From CAYWWY01 sp964462525 (GTDB lineage Bacteria; Thermotogota; Thermotogae; MWEM01): a DNA stretch of 64,000 nt. The notes beneath the pieces were generated by a model. The model saw only the letters and a list, made by a program, of their open reading frames with translations. It was not told where the DNA came from and searched no databases. The position numbers were made by a program, and so were the translations under genes. The DNA lies in assembly GCA_964462525.1 (NCBI GenBank), contig CAYWWY010000001.1, forward strand, positions 186,001 through 250,000, given 5' to 3'. Below, in pieces: positions 43,763-54,042 of this stretch; position 1 is the stretch's first letter; each line of letters opens with the position of its first letter.

Positions 43763-44424
43763 TTCGATTATCTCCTTCCATTCTAGCAGCAGACTTCGCA
43801 AACCTTCAGTCTGACATTCAGAAAGTGCAAAGCGAAGTGGATCTGATTCATGTTGATGTAATGGACGGTCATTTTGTTCCTAATATTACAATAGGAGTCC
43901 CAGTCGTTCAAGCGCTGCACAGAATCACAGAGCTGCCTTTAGATGTTCATCTCATGATCAGTCAGCCGGATCCTTTTATTGCAAAATTTGCAGAAGCTGG
44001 CTCATCCATCCTCACGATTCACTATGAAGCTTGTGTCCACCTGCATCGTTCCATTGAACAGATTCGGAGTTTGGGTGTCTCTCCTTGGGTTTCTATCAAT
44101 CCACATACACCGGTTATGCTATTAGAAGAGATAATTCCATGGGTTGATGGAATCTTGGTAATGGGAGTGAATCCTGGTTTCACCGCTCAGAAGTTTATCT
44201 CTTCAACACTTCGAAAAGTACAGGAAGTTCGATCCCTTTCCGAACGGATTCATCCTTCCCTTGATATTTCAGTCGATGGAGGAGTATGTTTGGACAATGC
44301 GCGAGCTCTTGTCGAGCACGGAGCAACTGTGCTGGTCGCAGGGGCAGCAATATTTCACCAACCGGATCCCGCGTTGGCATCCAGAACTCTTAGACAACAC
44401 GCCAACGGGGAGTGGTTTCGTTGA
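43759..44424 (+). CDS. rpe: Ribulose-phosphate 3-epimerase
   Basis: 221 residues. LSPSILAADFANL, HVDVMDGHFVPNIT, DVHLMI, MGVNPGFTAQKF and DISVDGGV contain the metal and catalytic residues of Rpe. Interconverts ribulose-5-P and xylulose-5-P. GFTAQ replaces the usual GFGGQ, a mild change. Overlaps the next gene's TTG start by 4 nt. Confidence 0.96.
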   Translation: MIRLSPSILAADFANLQSDIQKVQSEVDLIHVDVMDGHFVPNITIGVPVVQALHRITELPLDVHLMISQPDPFIAKFAEAGSSILTIHYEACVHLHRSIEQIRSLGVSPWVSINPHTPVMLLEEIIPWVDGILVMGVNPGFTAQKFISSTLRKVQEVRSLSERIHPSLDISVDGGVCLDNARALVEHGATVLVAGAAIFHQPDPALASRTLRQHANGEWFR

Positions 44425-46583
44425 ATACCCGTTCCTTTATCTTGCGCAACCCTCTGGTTTGGATCGTCTTGAGTGTAACAGTGCTCATGAGTATCTATGT
44501 AATGATGAATATGTATTTTGACAGTTCGCCAACTGCTTATCTAGACCCTGAAGATCCTTCTCTTAAGTCTTTTCAAAAAGTGGCGAATTCCTTTGGTGAT
44601 GCTACCACGATTATCCTATTGTTTGAGCGGGATTCGCTTTCCCTTAGTGAAGCTCTAGCAGATATCGATCAGATAACCCAAGAAATCCAGAAGGTTGATT
44701 ATGTTACCCATATCGAATCCATCATGAACGCCACTCGGATGTCCCGTTCTCCCGGTTTGTCATTGACGGTCCAGTCGGATCCATATGTTACCAAAGAAGA
44801 TGGGCAATATTTCCTGGATGATCGCATTTTTCTTGACTCTCTATACTCTGGGACTTTAATCTCAAAAGATGGTTCGCTTTTCTTCCTCATGATCCGGAAA
44901 GATGATTCAAAACAGATCGAACCTCAGCAAATCGTACAAGATCTCAAAGATATTGTACATCCGATGACTCAAATGTCTTTTTCCATCCTTGGAGAACAAA
45001 TCGTCAACTATGAAATTTTCCAATCTTTGAATGTCATGACCTTTACATATCCCCCCTTAATCCTTCTCATTATTCTCGTCTTGTACTTTTGGAAACTACG
45101 GAACCTGTATCTTAGCTTTTTAACCTTGATCCCACCCGTTCTTGGCTCCATATGGGTCTTGTTCCTCATGCTTCTGACCGGCAGAAACATGAACAGCCTA
45201 ACAGTAATGATTCCTTCCTTTATCCTGATCGTGGGTACCGCATATGGGATGCACTTTTTGACTCGATGGGTAGAAAATGCATCCAACGGATTATCCCATA
45301 CCAGTCTGGTTAAAATGACCCGAAAGGATGAGATGATTCCCATATACTTCTCTGCATTAACAACAACCGCTGGCTTTTCTTCCTATATTTTCATCAACTC
45401 TCAAGCATTCCGAGACATGGGTATCTTCGTATCTCTAGGAATCCTCTTTTCGGCTGTTTTTACTATTGGTCTTCTTCCGAATTTGGCCAATATTCCGAAG
45501 ATTCCTCAATCGATAGCACTGAAAGAAAAACGGGTTTTGCGCACTTTTTTGCGATACAAAAGGCTTTTTTTCTGGGCAACGATCTTCGTGCTGGTCCTTT
45601 CCCCTTTCCTGATCGCGCGAATCCCTCTTCAAGTTGATCAATATGTTTTTTTTCGTAAATCATCTCCAACAATGCAAGCGTCAAGGAAAATGCGGGAATC
45701 GTTCGGATGGATCACCAACTATACCTTTATGGTGGAACGAAAAGATTCATCCTTCTTCTACTTGACTTCAGAAGAAGCCCAAGAACTCAAGCTTCTTCTC
45801 GACGAGATCGCCCAATTTCCGAAAATCGCTCATACACAAAGCATTTGGGATATATCGGATCGGTTAAACCTACCCGTACCTCTGCTGATAGGGGGATTAC
45901 GGGTTTCGGCTGATCCCATGGCTCAATCGCTCTTGGCTTCAGATGCGATGCGGGTAATGCTCATGTCCAGTGAGAGTGACTCGATCAGCGCTTCTTTGAC
46001 GCAAACTTACATTCTCGAGAAGATTGCAGAACACCCTTCCCTTTCAGAAACCTTTACATTCACCTTGGCTTCTGCAGCGCTCATTTGGAGCAACTTAAAC
46101 GCAACGGTTGTCGAAAATCAAATTCAAAGCCTAGTAATCGCGTTTGCCCTAATTCTCATTCTCTTGATCATCATTTTCCGGAACCTAAAAATCGCTTTTT
46201 TATCCACCATTCCCATTCTTATTACAGTTCTTTTCAATTTTCTCTTTATGAGCCTGTTGCAAATTCCTCTTCAAATATCAACCGCCATGATTTCTGGAAT
46301 GCTGATGGGGTTGATTATCGATTACTCCATCCATTATATGGTTTGGTGGCGCAGAGAAAAAGATGCGGAGAAAGCCTTAGCAAGAACTTCAACTCCAATC
46401 CTAGCCAACAGTTTAGCATTGATGGGGAGTTTTGCTCTGCTCCTTACAGCGCCTCTCCTGTTGTATGTTCATGTCTCGATCTTAATGATTTTGAGCATCG
46501 CTGTCGGGATGGGGGCCACTTTATGGTTTATGCCCGCCATGCTCCATCAAAAATCCGTGCCTTCCAAACCGAAAAACCAATAA
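44421..46583 (+). CDS. MMPL/RND-superfamily membrane protein
   Basis: 720 residues with two homologous halves, each with one membrane helix, a large extracytoplasmic loop (SSPTAYLDPEDPSLKSFQKV; FFRKSSPTMQASRKMRESF) and five more helices. The half-ends carry VMIPSFILIVGTAYGMHFLTR and GMLMGLIIDYSIHYMVWW, the sterol-sensing/RND helix-4 motifs. Proton-driven export of lipids or hopanoids is known for relatives; cargo unknown here. TTG 44421 (8 nt after GGGGAG, overlapping the rpe stop) fits better than GTG 44412. Confidence 0.87.
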   Translation: MNTRSFILRNPLVWIVLSVTVLMSIYVMMNMYFDSSPTAYLDPEDPSLKSFQKVANSFGDATTIILLFERDSLSLSEALADIDQITQEIQKVDYVTHIESIMNATRMSRSPGLSLTVQSDPYVTKEDGQYFLDDRIFLDSLYSGTLISKDGSLFFLMIRKDDSKQIEPQQIVQDLKDIVHPMTQMSFSILGEQIVNYEIFQSLNVMTFTYPPLILLIILVLYFWKLRNLYLSFLTLIPPVLGSIWVLFLMLLTGRNMNSLTVMIPSFILIVGTAYGMHFLTRWVENASNGLSHTSLVKMTRKDEMIPIYFSALTTTAGFSSYIFINSQAFRDMGIFVSLGILFSAVFTIGLLPNLANIPKIPQSIALKEKRVLRTFLRYKRLFFWATIFVLVLSPFLIARIPLQVDQYVFFRKSSPTMQASRKMRESFGWITNYTFMVERKDSSFFYLTSEEAQELKLLLDEIAQFPKIAHTQSIWDISDRLNLPVPLLIGGLRVSADPMAQSLLASDAMRVMLMSSESDSISASLTQTYILEKIAEHPSLSETFTFTLASAALIWSNLNATVVENQIQSLVIAFALILILLIIIFRNLKIAFLSTIPILITVLFNFLFMSLLQIPLQISTAMISGMLMGLIIDYSIHYMVWWRREKDAEKALARTSTPILANSLALMGSFALLLTAPLLLYVHVSILMILSIAVGMGATLWFMPAMLHQKSVPSKPKNQ

Positions 46584-46599
46584 TACAGGAGGGATCAGG

Positions 46600-48627
46600 A
46601 TGGATAAGCTTGAGAGAGCCAGTCGCGATATTCAAAATGAATATGAAATGCTCATCCAAGAGATCGAACGTCATAATGAAGCATACTTTCAAAAATCCCA
46701 ACCAAAGATTTCGGATCAAGAATATGACCAACTCTACGCAAAACTCATTCAATTTGAGAAAGAGCATCCTCAAATCATCCGCCCCAATTCACCGACCCAA
46801 CGAATCGGCGGATATCCTTCCGAATCCATGGATTCAGTGACTCATACAATACCCATGCTTAGTCTAGATAACACCTATGACTACCATGAAATCATCGCTT
46901 TTCATCAAAGAGTTAAAAAAAATCTGAATGATGACGGTGCCCTTAAGTACGGGAAATTATCGTATATTGTGGAGCTCAAGATCGATGGTGTCTCGATATC
47001 GCTCCGATATAAAAAAGGACGTTTGACCAAAGGGATTTCTCGAGGAAACGGGATCGCGGGCGAGGATATTTCACAAAATGCCACGATGATCGAATCGATT
47101 CCCCACACTCTTCCTGAAGCAATTGATTTGGAAGTTCGCGGGGAAGTCTTTATGCCTAAAGAAGCCTTTTATCAAATCAATCTTCAAAGGGAGGAAGAAG
47201 GTGCGATACCATTCGCAAACCCGAGAAATGCAGCATCGGGAACCTTACGGCAACTGATTCCTCATGTAGTTCGTAAAAGAGGGCTGGATGCGCTCTTTTA
47301 CCAAGTGCTTAGTGCCCACGATTTCGGATTGAACAACCAACAGGAAGTATTATCCTTTCTAGGAAGAATGGGGTTTCGAATTCAAGACAACCCTCTTATT
47401 TGCTCTCATCCCGATCAGATCATTCAGTATTGGAAAGAAATGCTCCAAAAAAGGCATGACCTTCCCTTCGATATTGATGGCTTGGTCATTAAAGTCAATG
47501 AACTGCCTTTCCAACAGATTCTTGGGAGTACAACCCACAGCCCAAGATGGGCTGTTGCCTTCAAATTTCCCGCGGAAAGAAAACGCACACAGATACGGAA
47601 TATCTTCTTTCAAGTCGGTCGTTCGGGTGTTATAACACCCGTTGCAGAACTTGATCCTGTATCCGTTGCTGGCACGATTGTAAAAAGGGCCTCTTTGCAC
47701 AACTTCGCCAATTTGAAGGAAAAAGGGGTCCAAAACCGCGATTGGGTCTGGATCGAAAAAGCGGGCGATATTATTCCGCAAATCGTGAGTGTTGATCATG
47801 AAGCAAGAAACGGCACACAAAGACCTGTCAGTAGACCGCTCGCTTGTCCAGTTTGCAATGGAGAAGTGGGGAAAAATAACCCTCAGGAAGTAGCTTTTCG
47901 ATGCATGAATCCCGTTTGCCCTGCAAAAATTCAGAAAACCTTCGAGATGTTTGCATCCCGAAATGGAATGAATATTGAGGGCATGGGTGACAAAGTGATC
48001 GAAGCACTTCTGGATCGGGGCATTATCAAATCTCTATCGGATCTGTATCGATTGACAGCAGATGAAATCATCCGGATTCCACGGTTTGGGAAAAAAATGG
48101 CTGGTAATTTGATCCATCAAATCGAACAAAGCAAATCTCAACCACTACACCGCCTTATTACCTCTTTGGGTATCCCTCTGGTCGGTAAAAAAACAGCGAA
48201 AGATCTCGCTTATTCTTTGAAAAACTTGCCTCGGTTGATGAATGCCAGTGAACAAGAACTTTTAGGGTTGCCCGGAATCGGCCCCGAAATCGCTCAGAGT
48301 GTGGTCCGTTTTTTTTCCCAACCAGGAACGAGGAAGATGCTGATCGAGCTTATTGATCTTGGTGTGAACGCCTTAGAACCGGATTCATCCCAATCCGATT
48401 CTTTCCAAGGGAAAACATTCGCTATTACAGGCACCCTTTCTGGATACTCTCGAGAGCAAGCACGCGCAGTAATTGAAGCCCACGGTGGCCGAGTGAACGA
48501 AAGCTTTTCCAAGAGAACTGATTTTCTCCTTGTGGGAGACAATCCAGGTTCCAAACTAGATAAGGCAAAACAACTAAGAATCCCCGTCATTTCCATAGAT
48601 GATCTTCTTTCAATGATTCAGGAGTGA
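46600..48627 (+). CDS. ligA: NAD-dependent DNA ligase
   Basis: 675 residues, full length: Ia domain (HNEAYFQKSQPKISDQEYD), adenylation domain with the catalytic Lys in VELKIDGVSISLRY, OB fold, Cys4 zinc finger (CPVCNGEV ... CMNPVCPAK), helix-hairpin-helix repeats and a C-terminal BRCT domain (FAITGTLSGYSREQA). Joins nicks in replication and repair. ATG 46600 has CAGGAGGG upstream, 16 nt after the transporter gene. Confidence 0.97.
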   Translation: MDKLERASRDIQNEYEMLIQEIERHNEAYFQKSQPKISDQEYDQLYAKLIQFEKEHPQIIRPNSPTQRIGGYPSESMDSVTHTIPMLSLDNTYDYHEIIAFHQRVKKNLNDDGALKYGKLSYIVELKIDGVSISLRYKKGRLTKGISRGNGIAGEDISQNATMIESIPHTLPEAIDLEVRGEVFMPKEAFYQINLQREEEGAIPFANPRNAASGTLRQLIPHVVRKRGLDALFYQVLSAHDFGLNNQQEVLSFLGRMGFRIQDNPLICSHPDQIIQYWKEMLQKRHDLPFDIDGLVIKVNELPFQQILGSTTHSPRWAVAFKFPAERKRTQIRNIFFQVGRSGVITPVAELDPVSVAGTIVKRASLHNFANLKEKGVQNRDWVWIEKAGDIIPQIVSVDHEARNGTQRPVSRPLACPVCNGEVGKNNPQEVAFRCMNPVCPAKIQKTFEMFASRNGMNIEGMGDKVIEALLDRGIIKSLSDLYRLTADEIIRIPRFGKKMAGNLIHQIEQSKSQPLHRLITSLGIPLVGKKTAKDLAYSLKNLPRLMNASEQELLGLPGIGPEIAQSVVRFFSQPGTRKMLIELIDLGVNALEPDSSQSDSFQGKTFAITGTLSGYSREQARAVIEAHGGRVNESFSKRTDFLLVGDNPGSKLDKAKQLRIPVISIDDLLSMIQE

Positions 48628-48935
48628 TCGGACCTCTTACCAATCCGTTTTAAAACTCCATATGGGCAATCCCATTCTTACACTCTTGTTTAAGGAACTG
48701 AATCTGCTGAAGCATGCTCCTTTCAAAAAACGAATAAAAAAGCCCTCTAAGGAAACATAGGTGATTGGATTGCCCGCATTCGACTTGTTTTCTTTGATAT
48801 AGATCCAATCCTGGAATACCTTAAGGAGTAAACCCCCTATTTTACACAACTGTCACTTCAATAGTTAGCAATAGCGGATTGACAAGGTGTATAATCCATA
48901 TGGCATACTTGAATAAAAGGAACGGGAGGTGTGCG
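48628..48935. other. Intergenic region between ligA and tldD
   Basis: No supported gene. A 70-codon minus-strand frame (48637-48849, TTG start) has no ribosome site and resembles nothing I know. An inverted repeat GATTGGAT (48763-48770) / ATCCAATC (48803-48810) is present. A -10 box TATAAT at 48890-48895 probably serves tldD; the TTGACA at 48879 is only 5 nt before it and cannot be its -35. Confidence 0.4.
48890..48895 (+). promoter_or_regulatory. Probable tldD promoter (-10 TATAAT)
   Basis: TATAAT 41 nt before the tldD ATG, with a weak -35 (TTAGCA at 48865-48870, 19-nt spacer). Confidence 0.5.
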
Positions 48936-50279
48936 ATGGACTTTTCCTTTCCAGAAGGTGTATATACCGATGTTCGCATAGAAGAGGTATCAAAGACAGA
49001 AATATTGCTTCACCAAGGAAAACTGGAAGGATATCGAGAACCAAACTACACAGCTGCATTCATTCGCCTCTTTGATGGAAACCGATGGTATTATGCGTCG
49101 ACGACCGATCTTCGAAGGATCCCAAAAGAAATCGACTGTTTGTCAAAACTCTGCGCAAAAAACCCCAAAATATCCGAACACCCTTTAGTTAGAAACTTTG
49201 AAGTCCATAGGGATAATACGCTTCTCTTTACAAAAGCCGCGAACATCAATTCCGTTACTCGACAAGAAAAGATCGATCGCTTGCGTTCCTATGACCAGAT
49301 CATGGATGAGAAACCTTATCTGCTGATGCGCAAAAGCCAGTACATTGACGAGTATGTAAAAAAGACCTTCATTTCCAGTAAAGGATCTTTAATCACTTTT
49401 GATTTCCAACGGGCCGGTATCCATATCCATTTCGAACTTGCGGACGGAGAACGACGCCTTCGAGAATTCTTTCAACGGGGAGGAACTCATTTTTCTCAAT
49501 TAGAAAACCTCGACGAATCTTTGCTCTTTCGATACCAGCAAGCTTGTACTTTTCTCGCGAAAAGCGAACCTATTGAACCGGGAAAATGGACATTGGTTCT
49601 TTCACCTGAAGTTTCCGGTATCTTTGCGCATGAAAGCTTTGGACATAAAAGTGAATCTGACTTTATGGCTGGAGACCTTGGGGCTCAAGAAGCGTGGAAG
49701 ATTGGCACTAAAGTAGGCAGCGAAATCCTTACGATTATCGATTCGGGTCAAGTACATGGATCCGGATATGTTCCTTATGACGATGAAGGGACCCGTTCGC
49801 GCTTCACTACCTTGATTGATAAAGGTGTTCTTTCTGGTAGGCTTCATAGTGTGTCTACAGCCACAATGATGGATGAATCCCTCACGGGAAACGCAAGAGC
49901 CGTCGATTTCTCATACGAACCGATTGTCCGTATGACAACCACATACATTAAGGAAGGAACCCAATCTTTGTATGACCTTATCTCCGATATCGATGATGGG
50001 ATTTTGGTCGAAAGCGTACATGGGGGTTCTGGAATGAGCACATTCACGATGCGACCTTCTTTAACATGGCGGATTCGACGCGGGACCGTGGCTGAACCCG
50101 TTCGCGCCTCTGTCATCTCCGGTACAGTTATAGAAACCCTTCAACATATCGAAGGGGTATCAAATCGGCTTGAAATATCGGGCATGGTATTGGGCGGTTG
50201 TGGAAAAATGGAGCAATCGCCACTTCCAGTGGGTTTTGGAGGTCCGTACATTCGGGTAAGGGAGTTGATGGTGCAATGA
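48936..50279 (+). CDS. tldD: TldD-type metallopeptidase subunit
   Basis: 447 residues. The zinc motif HESFGHKSESD (HExxxH) lies in the middle, followed by YVPYDDEGTRSR and GNARAVDFSYEPIVRMTTTYI, all typical of TldD. With TldE it forms a heterodimer that digests unfolded peptides and, in some species, matures modified peptides. ATG 48936 has GGGAGGTG upstream; the longer frame overlaps the promoter. Stop overlaps tldE start by 4 nt (ATGA). Confidence 0.92.
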   Translation: MDFSFPEGVYTDVRIEEVSKTEILLHQGKLEGYREPNYTAAFIRLFDGNRWYYASTTDLRRIPKEIDCLSKLCAKNPKISEHPLVRNFEVHRDNTLLFTKAANINSVTRQEKIDRLRSYDQIMDEKPYLLMRKSQYIDEYVKKTFISSKGSLITFDFQRAGIHIHFELADGERRLREFFQRGGTHFSQLENLDESLLFRYQQACTFLAKSEPIEPGKWTLVLSPEVSGIFAHESFGHKSESDFMAGDLGAQEAWKIGTKVGSEILTIIDSGQVHGSGYVPYDDEGTRSRFTTLIDKGVLSGRLHSVSTATMMDESLTGNARAVDFSYEPIVRMTTTYIKEGTQSLYDLISDIDDGILVESVHGGSGMSTFTMRPSLTWRIRRGTVAEPVRASVISGTVIETLQHIEGVSNRLEISGMVLGGCGKMEQSPLPVGFGGPYIRVRELMVQ

Positions 50280-51517
50280 AAAAACCCATCATCGAACATT
50301 GGAAGTCGGAAATGGAAAAAGACACAGTAAAAATCACCCAATCAAAAATTGAAGCAGTAAAGAAAACTTTCATTCATGCGGTAAGTGTGCGAGTATACGA
50401 TGGTTCCAGTATCGGTGTTGCTGGCACATACGCACCTTTTGATGAACATGAAATAACACAGAAAGCCATGGATGTACTAAAACTCAAGATCGACTATCCG
50501 TGCGCCCCTACCTCACAAGAGACTGTAACGCGTTCCTATCCGTCGATCATTCCCAACAAGGAAATCTGGATCAATGAAGCAGAAGATTTGCTCGCTCACT
50601 TGGAGAGAGATATGACGACCTTTCAATTCCAAGGAGCCTTTCACCATTGCATCGAAACCACACAAATAGCAAACGAAATGGGGCTTGACCTAAAAAGCCA
50701 GATTGACTTTTGTGATTTGCTTCTTACGTTTAAATCCCGATCGAGCACTGATTTGGTCGATGGATATATCGTTGTGAAGACACCTGAATGGAACCCCAAA
50801 AAGATACACGAACTGCTGAAAAAAATCTGTGCTGCATGGGAACACGAAATCCCCCTTCCTGTTGGAAAGCAACCAATCATCTTCCTTTCAACCGAACCAT
50901 GGCTTTTATCTTTGATGGTTCGAGAGCTCAATGCAGACAAAATGGGTACTGGAAGCTCCCTTTTTTCAGAGAAGAAGCACCATCGAATCTTCAATAACCG
51001 CTTCTCCCTTTATGCAACCAGAAACCCCGAAGATCATGCCATGATTCCTTTTTTTGATAGCGAGGGGGTAAGCCTTCCGGATGACCAAATCCCTCTAATC
51101 TTTGAAGGGCATATTCTTTCGCCTTTTAGCGATAAACGATCGGCTCATCGATATGGATATCCTTTAACAGCAACCGCAGGAGGCTCATTCAACGAAATCC
51201 CCCACATTGAAAAACCAGAGCTTCGAATCAAGCCAACCTCCAAATGCATGGAAGAATTGCTAAACAGCCACACTGGTATTTTGGTCTTAGTTTCTGCGGG
51301 GGGAGGGTATGCTCCTGACGGTGCGTTCGCCATTCCTGTATCCACGGCTTTCCTGTTCGATGGTCAAGAAATCGTAGGAAGGTTACCTCCCTTCAACCTC
51401 CGTTCGAATATTTGGAAGATCTTTGGGGAAGACTATCTAGGGACATTGGAAGGATATCTCTTCAAACCATGGGGGTATAGACCAACTGTGATTCAGATGG
51501 AGCTCTTTCCTGGCTGA
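50276..51517 (+). CDS. tldE: TldE/PmbA-type peptidase subunit
   Basis: 413 residues, same fold as TldD but without the HExxxH site, as expected for the non-catalytic partner. Conserved later part: DDQIPLIFEGHIL, HRYGYPLTATAGG, GGYAPDGAFAIPVSTAFLFDG. Coupled to tldD by ATGA overlap. No precursor peptide gene (for microcin-like products) was seen nearby, so a general peptidase role is likelier. Confidence 0.87.
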   Translation: MKKPIIEHWKSEMEKDTVKITQSKIEAVKKTFIHAVSVRVYDGSSIGVAGTYAPFDEHEITQKAMDVLKLKIDYPCAPTSQETVTRSYPSIIPNKEIWINEAEDLLAHLERDMTTFQFQGAFHHCIETTQIANEMGLDLKSQIDFCDLLLTFKSRSSTDLVDGYIVVKTPEWNPKKIHELLKKICAAWEHEIPLPVGKQPIIFLSTEPWLLSLMVRELNADKMGTGSSLFSEKKHHRIFNNRFSLYATRNPEDHAMIPFFDSEGVSLPDDQIPLIFEGHILSPFSDKRSAHRYGYPLTATAGGSFNEIPHIEKPELRIKPTSKCMEELLNSHTGILVLVSAGGGYAPDGAFAIPVSTAFLFDGQEIVGRLPPFNLRSNIWKIFGEDYLGTLEGYLFKPWGYRPTVIQMELFPG

Positions 51518-51552
51518 TTCTGGTTTTTTAAATTAAAAAATGCATTTGAAAG

Positions 51553-51580
51553 AAAAAAGCCCCACATATGAGGTTTTTTT
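51553..51580 (+). terminator. Probable terminator after tldE
   Basis: Hairpin of A6-GCCCCA, short loop, TGAGG-T7, one mismatch in the stem, followed by seven T. Weaker than the one at 3381. Confidence 0.5.
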
Positions 51581-51585
51581 CTATA

Positions 51586-51627
51586 CCGATTTGGGACAAT
51601 ACCCAAAATCGGAAAATATGCTATACT
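51586..51627 (+). promoter_or_regulatory. Histidine kinase promoter with overlapping palindrome
   Basis: Inverted repeat CCGATTTGGG (51586-51595), 6-nt loop, CCCAAAATCGG (51602-51612), perfect over 10 bp except for one extra A. It covers the expected -35 region of an extended -10, TGCTATACT (51619-51627). Looks like an operator; no T-run follows, so it is not a terminator. Confidence 0.5.
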
Positions 51628-51720
51628 ATACCCTAGTTGAGGTTTGGGGATCCAATAACTCTCAACCCGCTTCTGAACGACCCTTATTCCAACATCGTAA
51701 TAATGATCTAAGGAGGCTTT

Positions 51721-54033
51721 ATGCTCCACAAAGATGTACACAAAATCAAACGGTGGATTCCGATCGAAGGGAAAACCGGGATCGTTATGGAAGGAAGCTC
51801 TTGGAGATGGGAGTACCATCACAAATCCCAGGCTTTTCTCTGGAGCAGTAGTTTTATTGATATCTTGGATAACCCCAATCAAGAGGTCGACGCGTCTCTG
51901 GATTCCTTTATCAAACTGATCCATCCCGAAGACCAAGAATCTGTACGTAAGGCCTGGACACAATCCATCCGCACGGAAGAATCTTATTCAATCGAATACC
52001 GGTTGAAAATTGCGCAAGATTCGTTTATATGGATCAGTGAGTATTGCCGTACGGAATTTGATAAAAATGGAAATCCAATCCGTTCTGTCGGGATTCTTCA
52101 CGACATTAGTGACTGGAAAACCCAGGAAGAACAGTTGAACAAGGAAAAAGACCGATTGCAGGATGTTTTGTCATCGATCGGAGCAGGCACTTGGGAAGTA
52201 AATCTCCTGACAGGGGATACCAAAAGAAACAAAAACTGGTATCATGCTTTTGGATACAATCCAACTGATTCTCCCCCTCATCAAAATTTCGGATTATCGA
52301 TCATTCATCCAAATGATCAAAAAAAAGTCAAAGAGTCGATAGATGCGTTGATCCGGGGCGATCAGGTTGTATCTGAGCTTGAAGTTCGATTGAAACATAA
52401 ACAAAGAGATTGGATTTGGGTAATCAGTAGGGCGCAAGTCATCTCATTTAAGAACGGGATTTCCGAGCGTTTGTCCGGTATCGATTTTGACATTTCCGAC
52501 CAGAAGAAAAAAGAGCAAACGCTTCAATCTTGGATTTCATTGCTCAATGCAACCCTTGAATCCATTGTCGATGGGATTCTAATAATCAATCGCTTCGAAA
52601 AAGTTGTGAAATGGAACCGAAAAGGTCTGATTCTTTGGAACCTTTCTGAATCCCTTGTCCAGGAAGGTCTTTTCGAAAAAGTCATTCAACACATGGCCCG
52701 GAATCTGGATGATCCTGCGCAGTTTAATGAGCAAGCTAAAGCGGTGTATGCCAATCCACAAGAATCGAGTTTTCGTCAAGTTCGTTTTGCCGATGGAAAA
52801 ATTCTTGAATGGTATTCTAAACCACAATACATGGGAAATGCTGTTGTAGGAAGCGTATGGAGTTTCTGTGACATCACAGAACAGATTCGCCTTCAAACCC
52901 AACTTCAAGAACAGCAAATGCAGATCGAATATGCAATGAAAGAAATGCCTGCCTCCATTTGGACTGCCTCTCATCCCGATCATACTCCGGTTTTTTTCAG
53001 CGAATCCAGCGAAAAGCTGTATGGCAGATCGATGGACGATATCTTTGCAAATCCTGATATCGAGCTTGAATTCACTCATCCAGAGGATCGAGAAATAGCG
53101 GTGAAGGCATATGAAACCTTGGAAAAGGAAGGAGTTGCAGAATTTGAGTATCGGCTTGTTCACCCGGACCACTCATTTATTTGGGTCAATCGGAAAATGA
53201 GGGCAGTTAGGGAAAACGGGAGAATCGTCCGGATCCAAGGAATCGAAGTCGATATTACAGAGCGAAAGAAGTACGAGTCCCAACTCCTTGAAGCAAAAAT
53301 GCAAGCAGAAGCTTTTTCAAAAGCCAAATCTGATTTTTTATCCAATATGTCTCATGAACTCAGAACCCCGTTAACTGGGATAATCGGTTTTGCTGATTCT
53401 TTAATGATGACTCCATTAAATGATGAGCAAAGGTTTCTTCTTCAGCATATTATTACTGCCTCAGAGGCGTTGAAGAATGTGGTTGGAAACGTGCTGGATA
53501 TCTCAAAGATCGAAGCAGGAAAACTGGAACTCCATCCGCGTTCGGTTGATTTGCTTTCTTTATCTCGCCAGACTTTAAGTATGGTTCAGTACCAAGCCAA
53601 ACAGAAACAGATCCAACTGTCTCTAACGGTTGATCCTCTCATTCCAAAAGTCATGATCGATCCGCTTCGAATTCAACAGATTCTGCTCAATTTGGTGGCA
53701 AATGCAGTCAAGTTCACGCCTGAAAGAGGTCGAGTGGACCTTACCATAAAAAAAAGAAGTGATTTCCCTCTCTGCGTGGGTTTTGAAATTGCTGATACCG
53801 GGATCGGAATCCCTGAGAATGAGAAGAAACGAATTTTCGAACCCTTTGAGCAAATTGATAGTTCTTTAACACGAAAGTATTCAGGAACCGGAATCGGTCT
53901 TGCTATCTCTCTCGAACTGGTTCAACGGATGGGTTCCGCTATTCAGGTCAAATCGGAATTGGGTAAGGGCTCGACTTTCTTTTTTGATTTAGAACTTCAA
54001 CCTTCCTCACTTCATCGAAAAAAGGGGAAGTAG
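51721..54033 (+). CDS. Soluble multi-PAS sensor histidine kinase
   Basis: 770 residues, no membrane segment. Four PAS domains (~25-130, ~145-260, ~270-390, ~400-515), three with PAC-type endings (GILHDISDWK, GIDFDISDQK, GIEVDITERK), then HisKA with phospho-acceptor His545 in SHELRTPL, and a HATPase with NLVANAVKFTP, ADTGIGIPE and GTGIGLAI. No receiver or output domain, and no response regulator gene next to it. The third PAS (VDGILIINRFEKVVKWN) resembles a redox/ligand type, but no haem or flavin residues can be assigned. ATG 51721 has AAGGAGG upstream. Confidence 0.92.
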   Translation: MLHKDVHKIKRWIPIEGKTGIVMEGSSWRWEYHHKSQAFLWSSSFIDILDNPNQEVDASLDSFIKLIHPEDQESVRKAWTQSIRTEESYSIEYRLKIAQDSFIWISEYCRTEFDKNGNPIRSVGILHDISDWKTQEEQLNKEKDRLQDVLSSIGAGTWEVNLLTGDTKRNKNWYHAFGYNPTDSPPHQNFGLSIIHPNDQKKVKESIDALIRGDQVVSELEVRLKHKQRDWIWVISRAQVISFKNGISERLSGIDFDISDQKKKEQTLQSWISLLNATLESIVDGILIINRFEKVVKWNRKGLILWNLSESLVQEGLFEKVIQHMARNLDDPAQFNEQAKAVYANPQESSFRQVRFADGKILEWYSKPQYMGNAVVGSVWSFCDITEQIRLQTQLQEQQMQIEYAMKEMPASIWTASHPDHTPVFFSESSEKLYGRSMDDIFANPDIELEFTHPEDREIAVKAYETLEKEGVAEFEYRLVHPDHSFIWVNRKMRAVRENGRIVRIQGIEVDITERKKYESQLLEAKMQAEAFSKAKSDFLSNMSHELRTPLTGIIGFADSLMMTPLNDEQRFLLQHIITASEALKNVVGNVLDISKIEAGKLELHPRSVDLLSLSRQTLSMVQYQAKQKQIQLSLTVDPLIPKVMIDPLRIQQILLNLVANAVKFTPERGRVDLTIKKRSDFPLCVGFEIADTGIGIPENEKKRIFEPFEQIDSSLTRKYSGTGIGLAISLELVQRMGSAIQVKSELGKGSTFFFDLELQPSSLHRKKGK

Positions 54034-54042
54034 CATATAGGA

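Noticed and set aside
48637..48849. 70-codon minus-strand frame with TTG start
   Set aside because: No ribosome site and no recognised motif; composition alone does not support it.
48879..48884. TTGACA before tldD
   Set aside because: Only 5 nt from the TATAAT, so it cannot be the -35 of that promoter.
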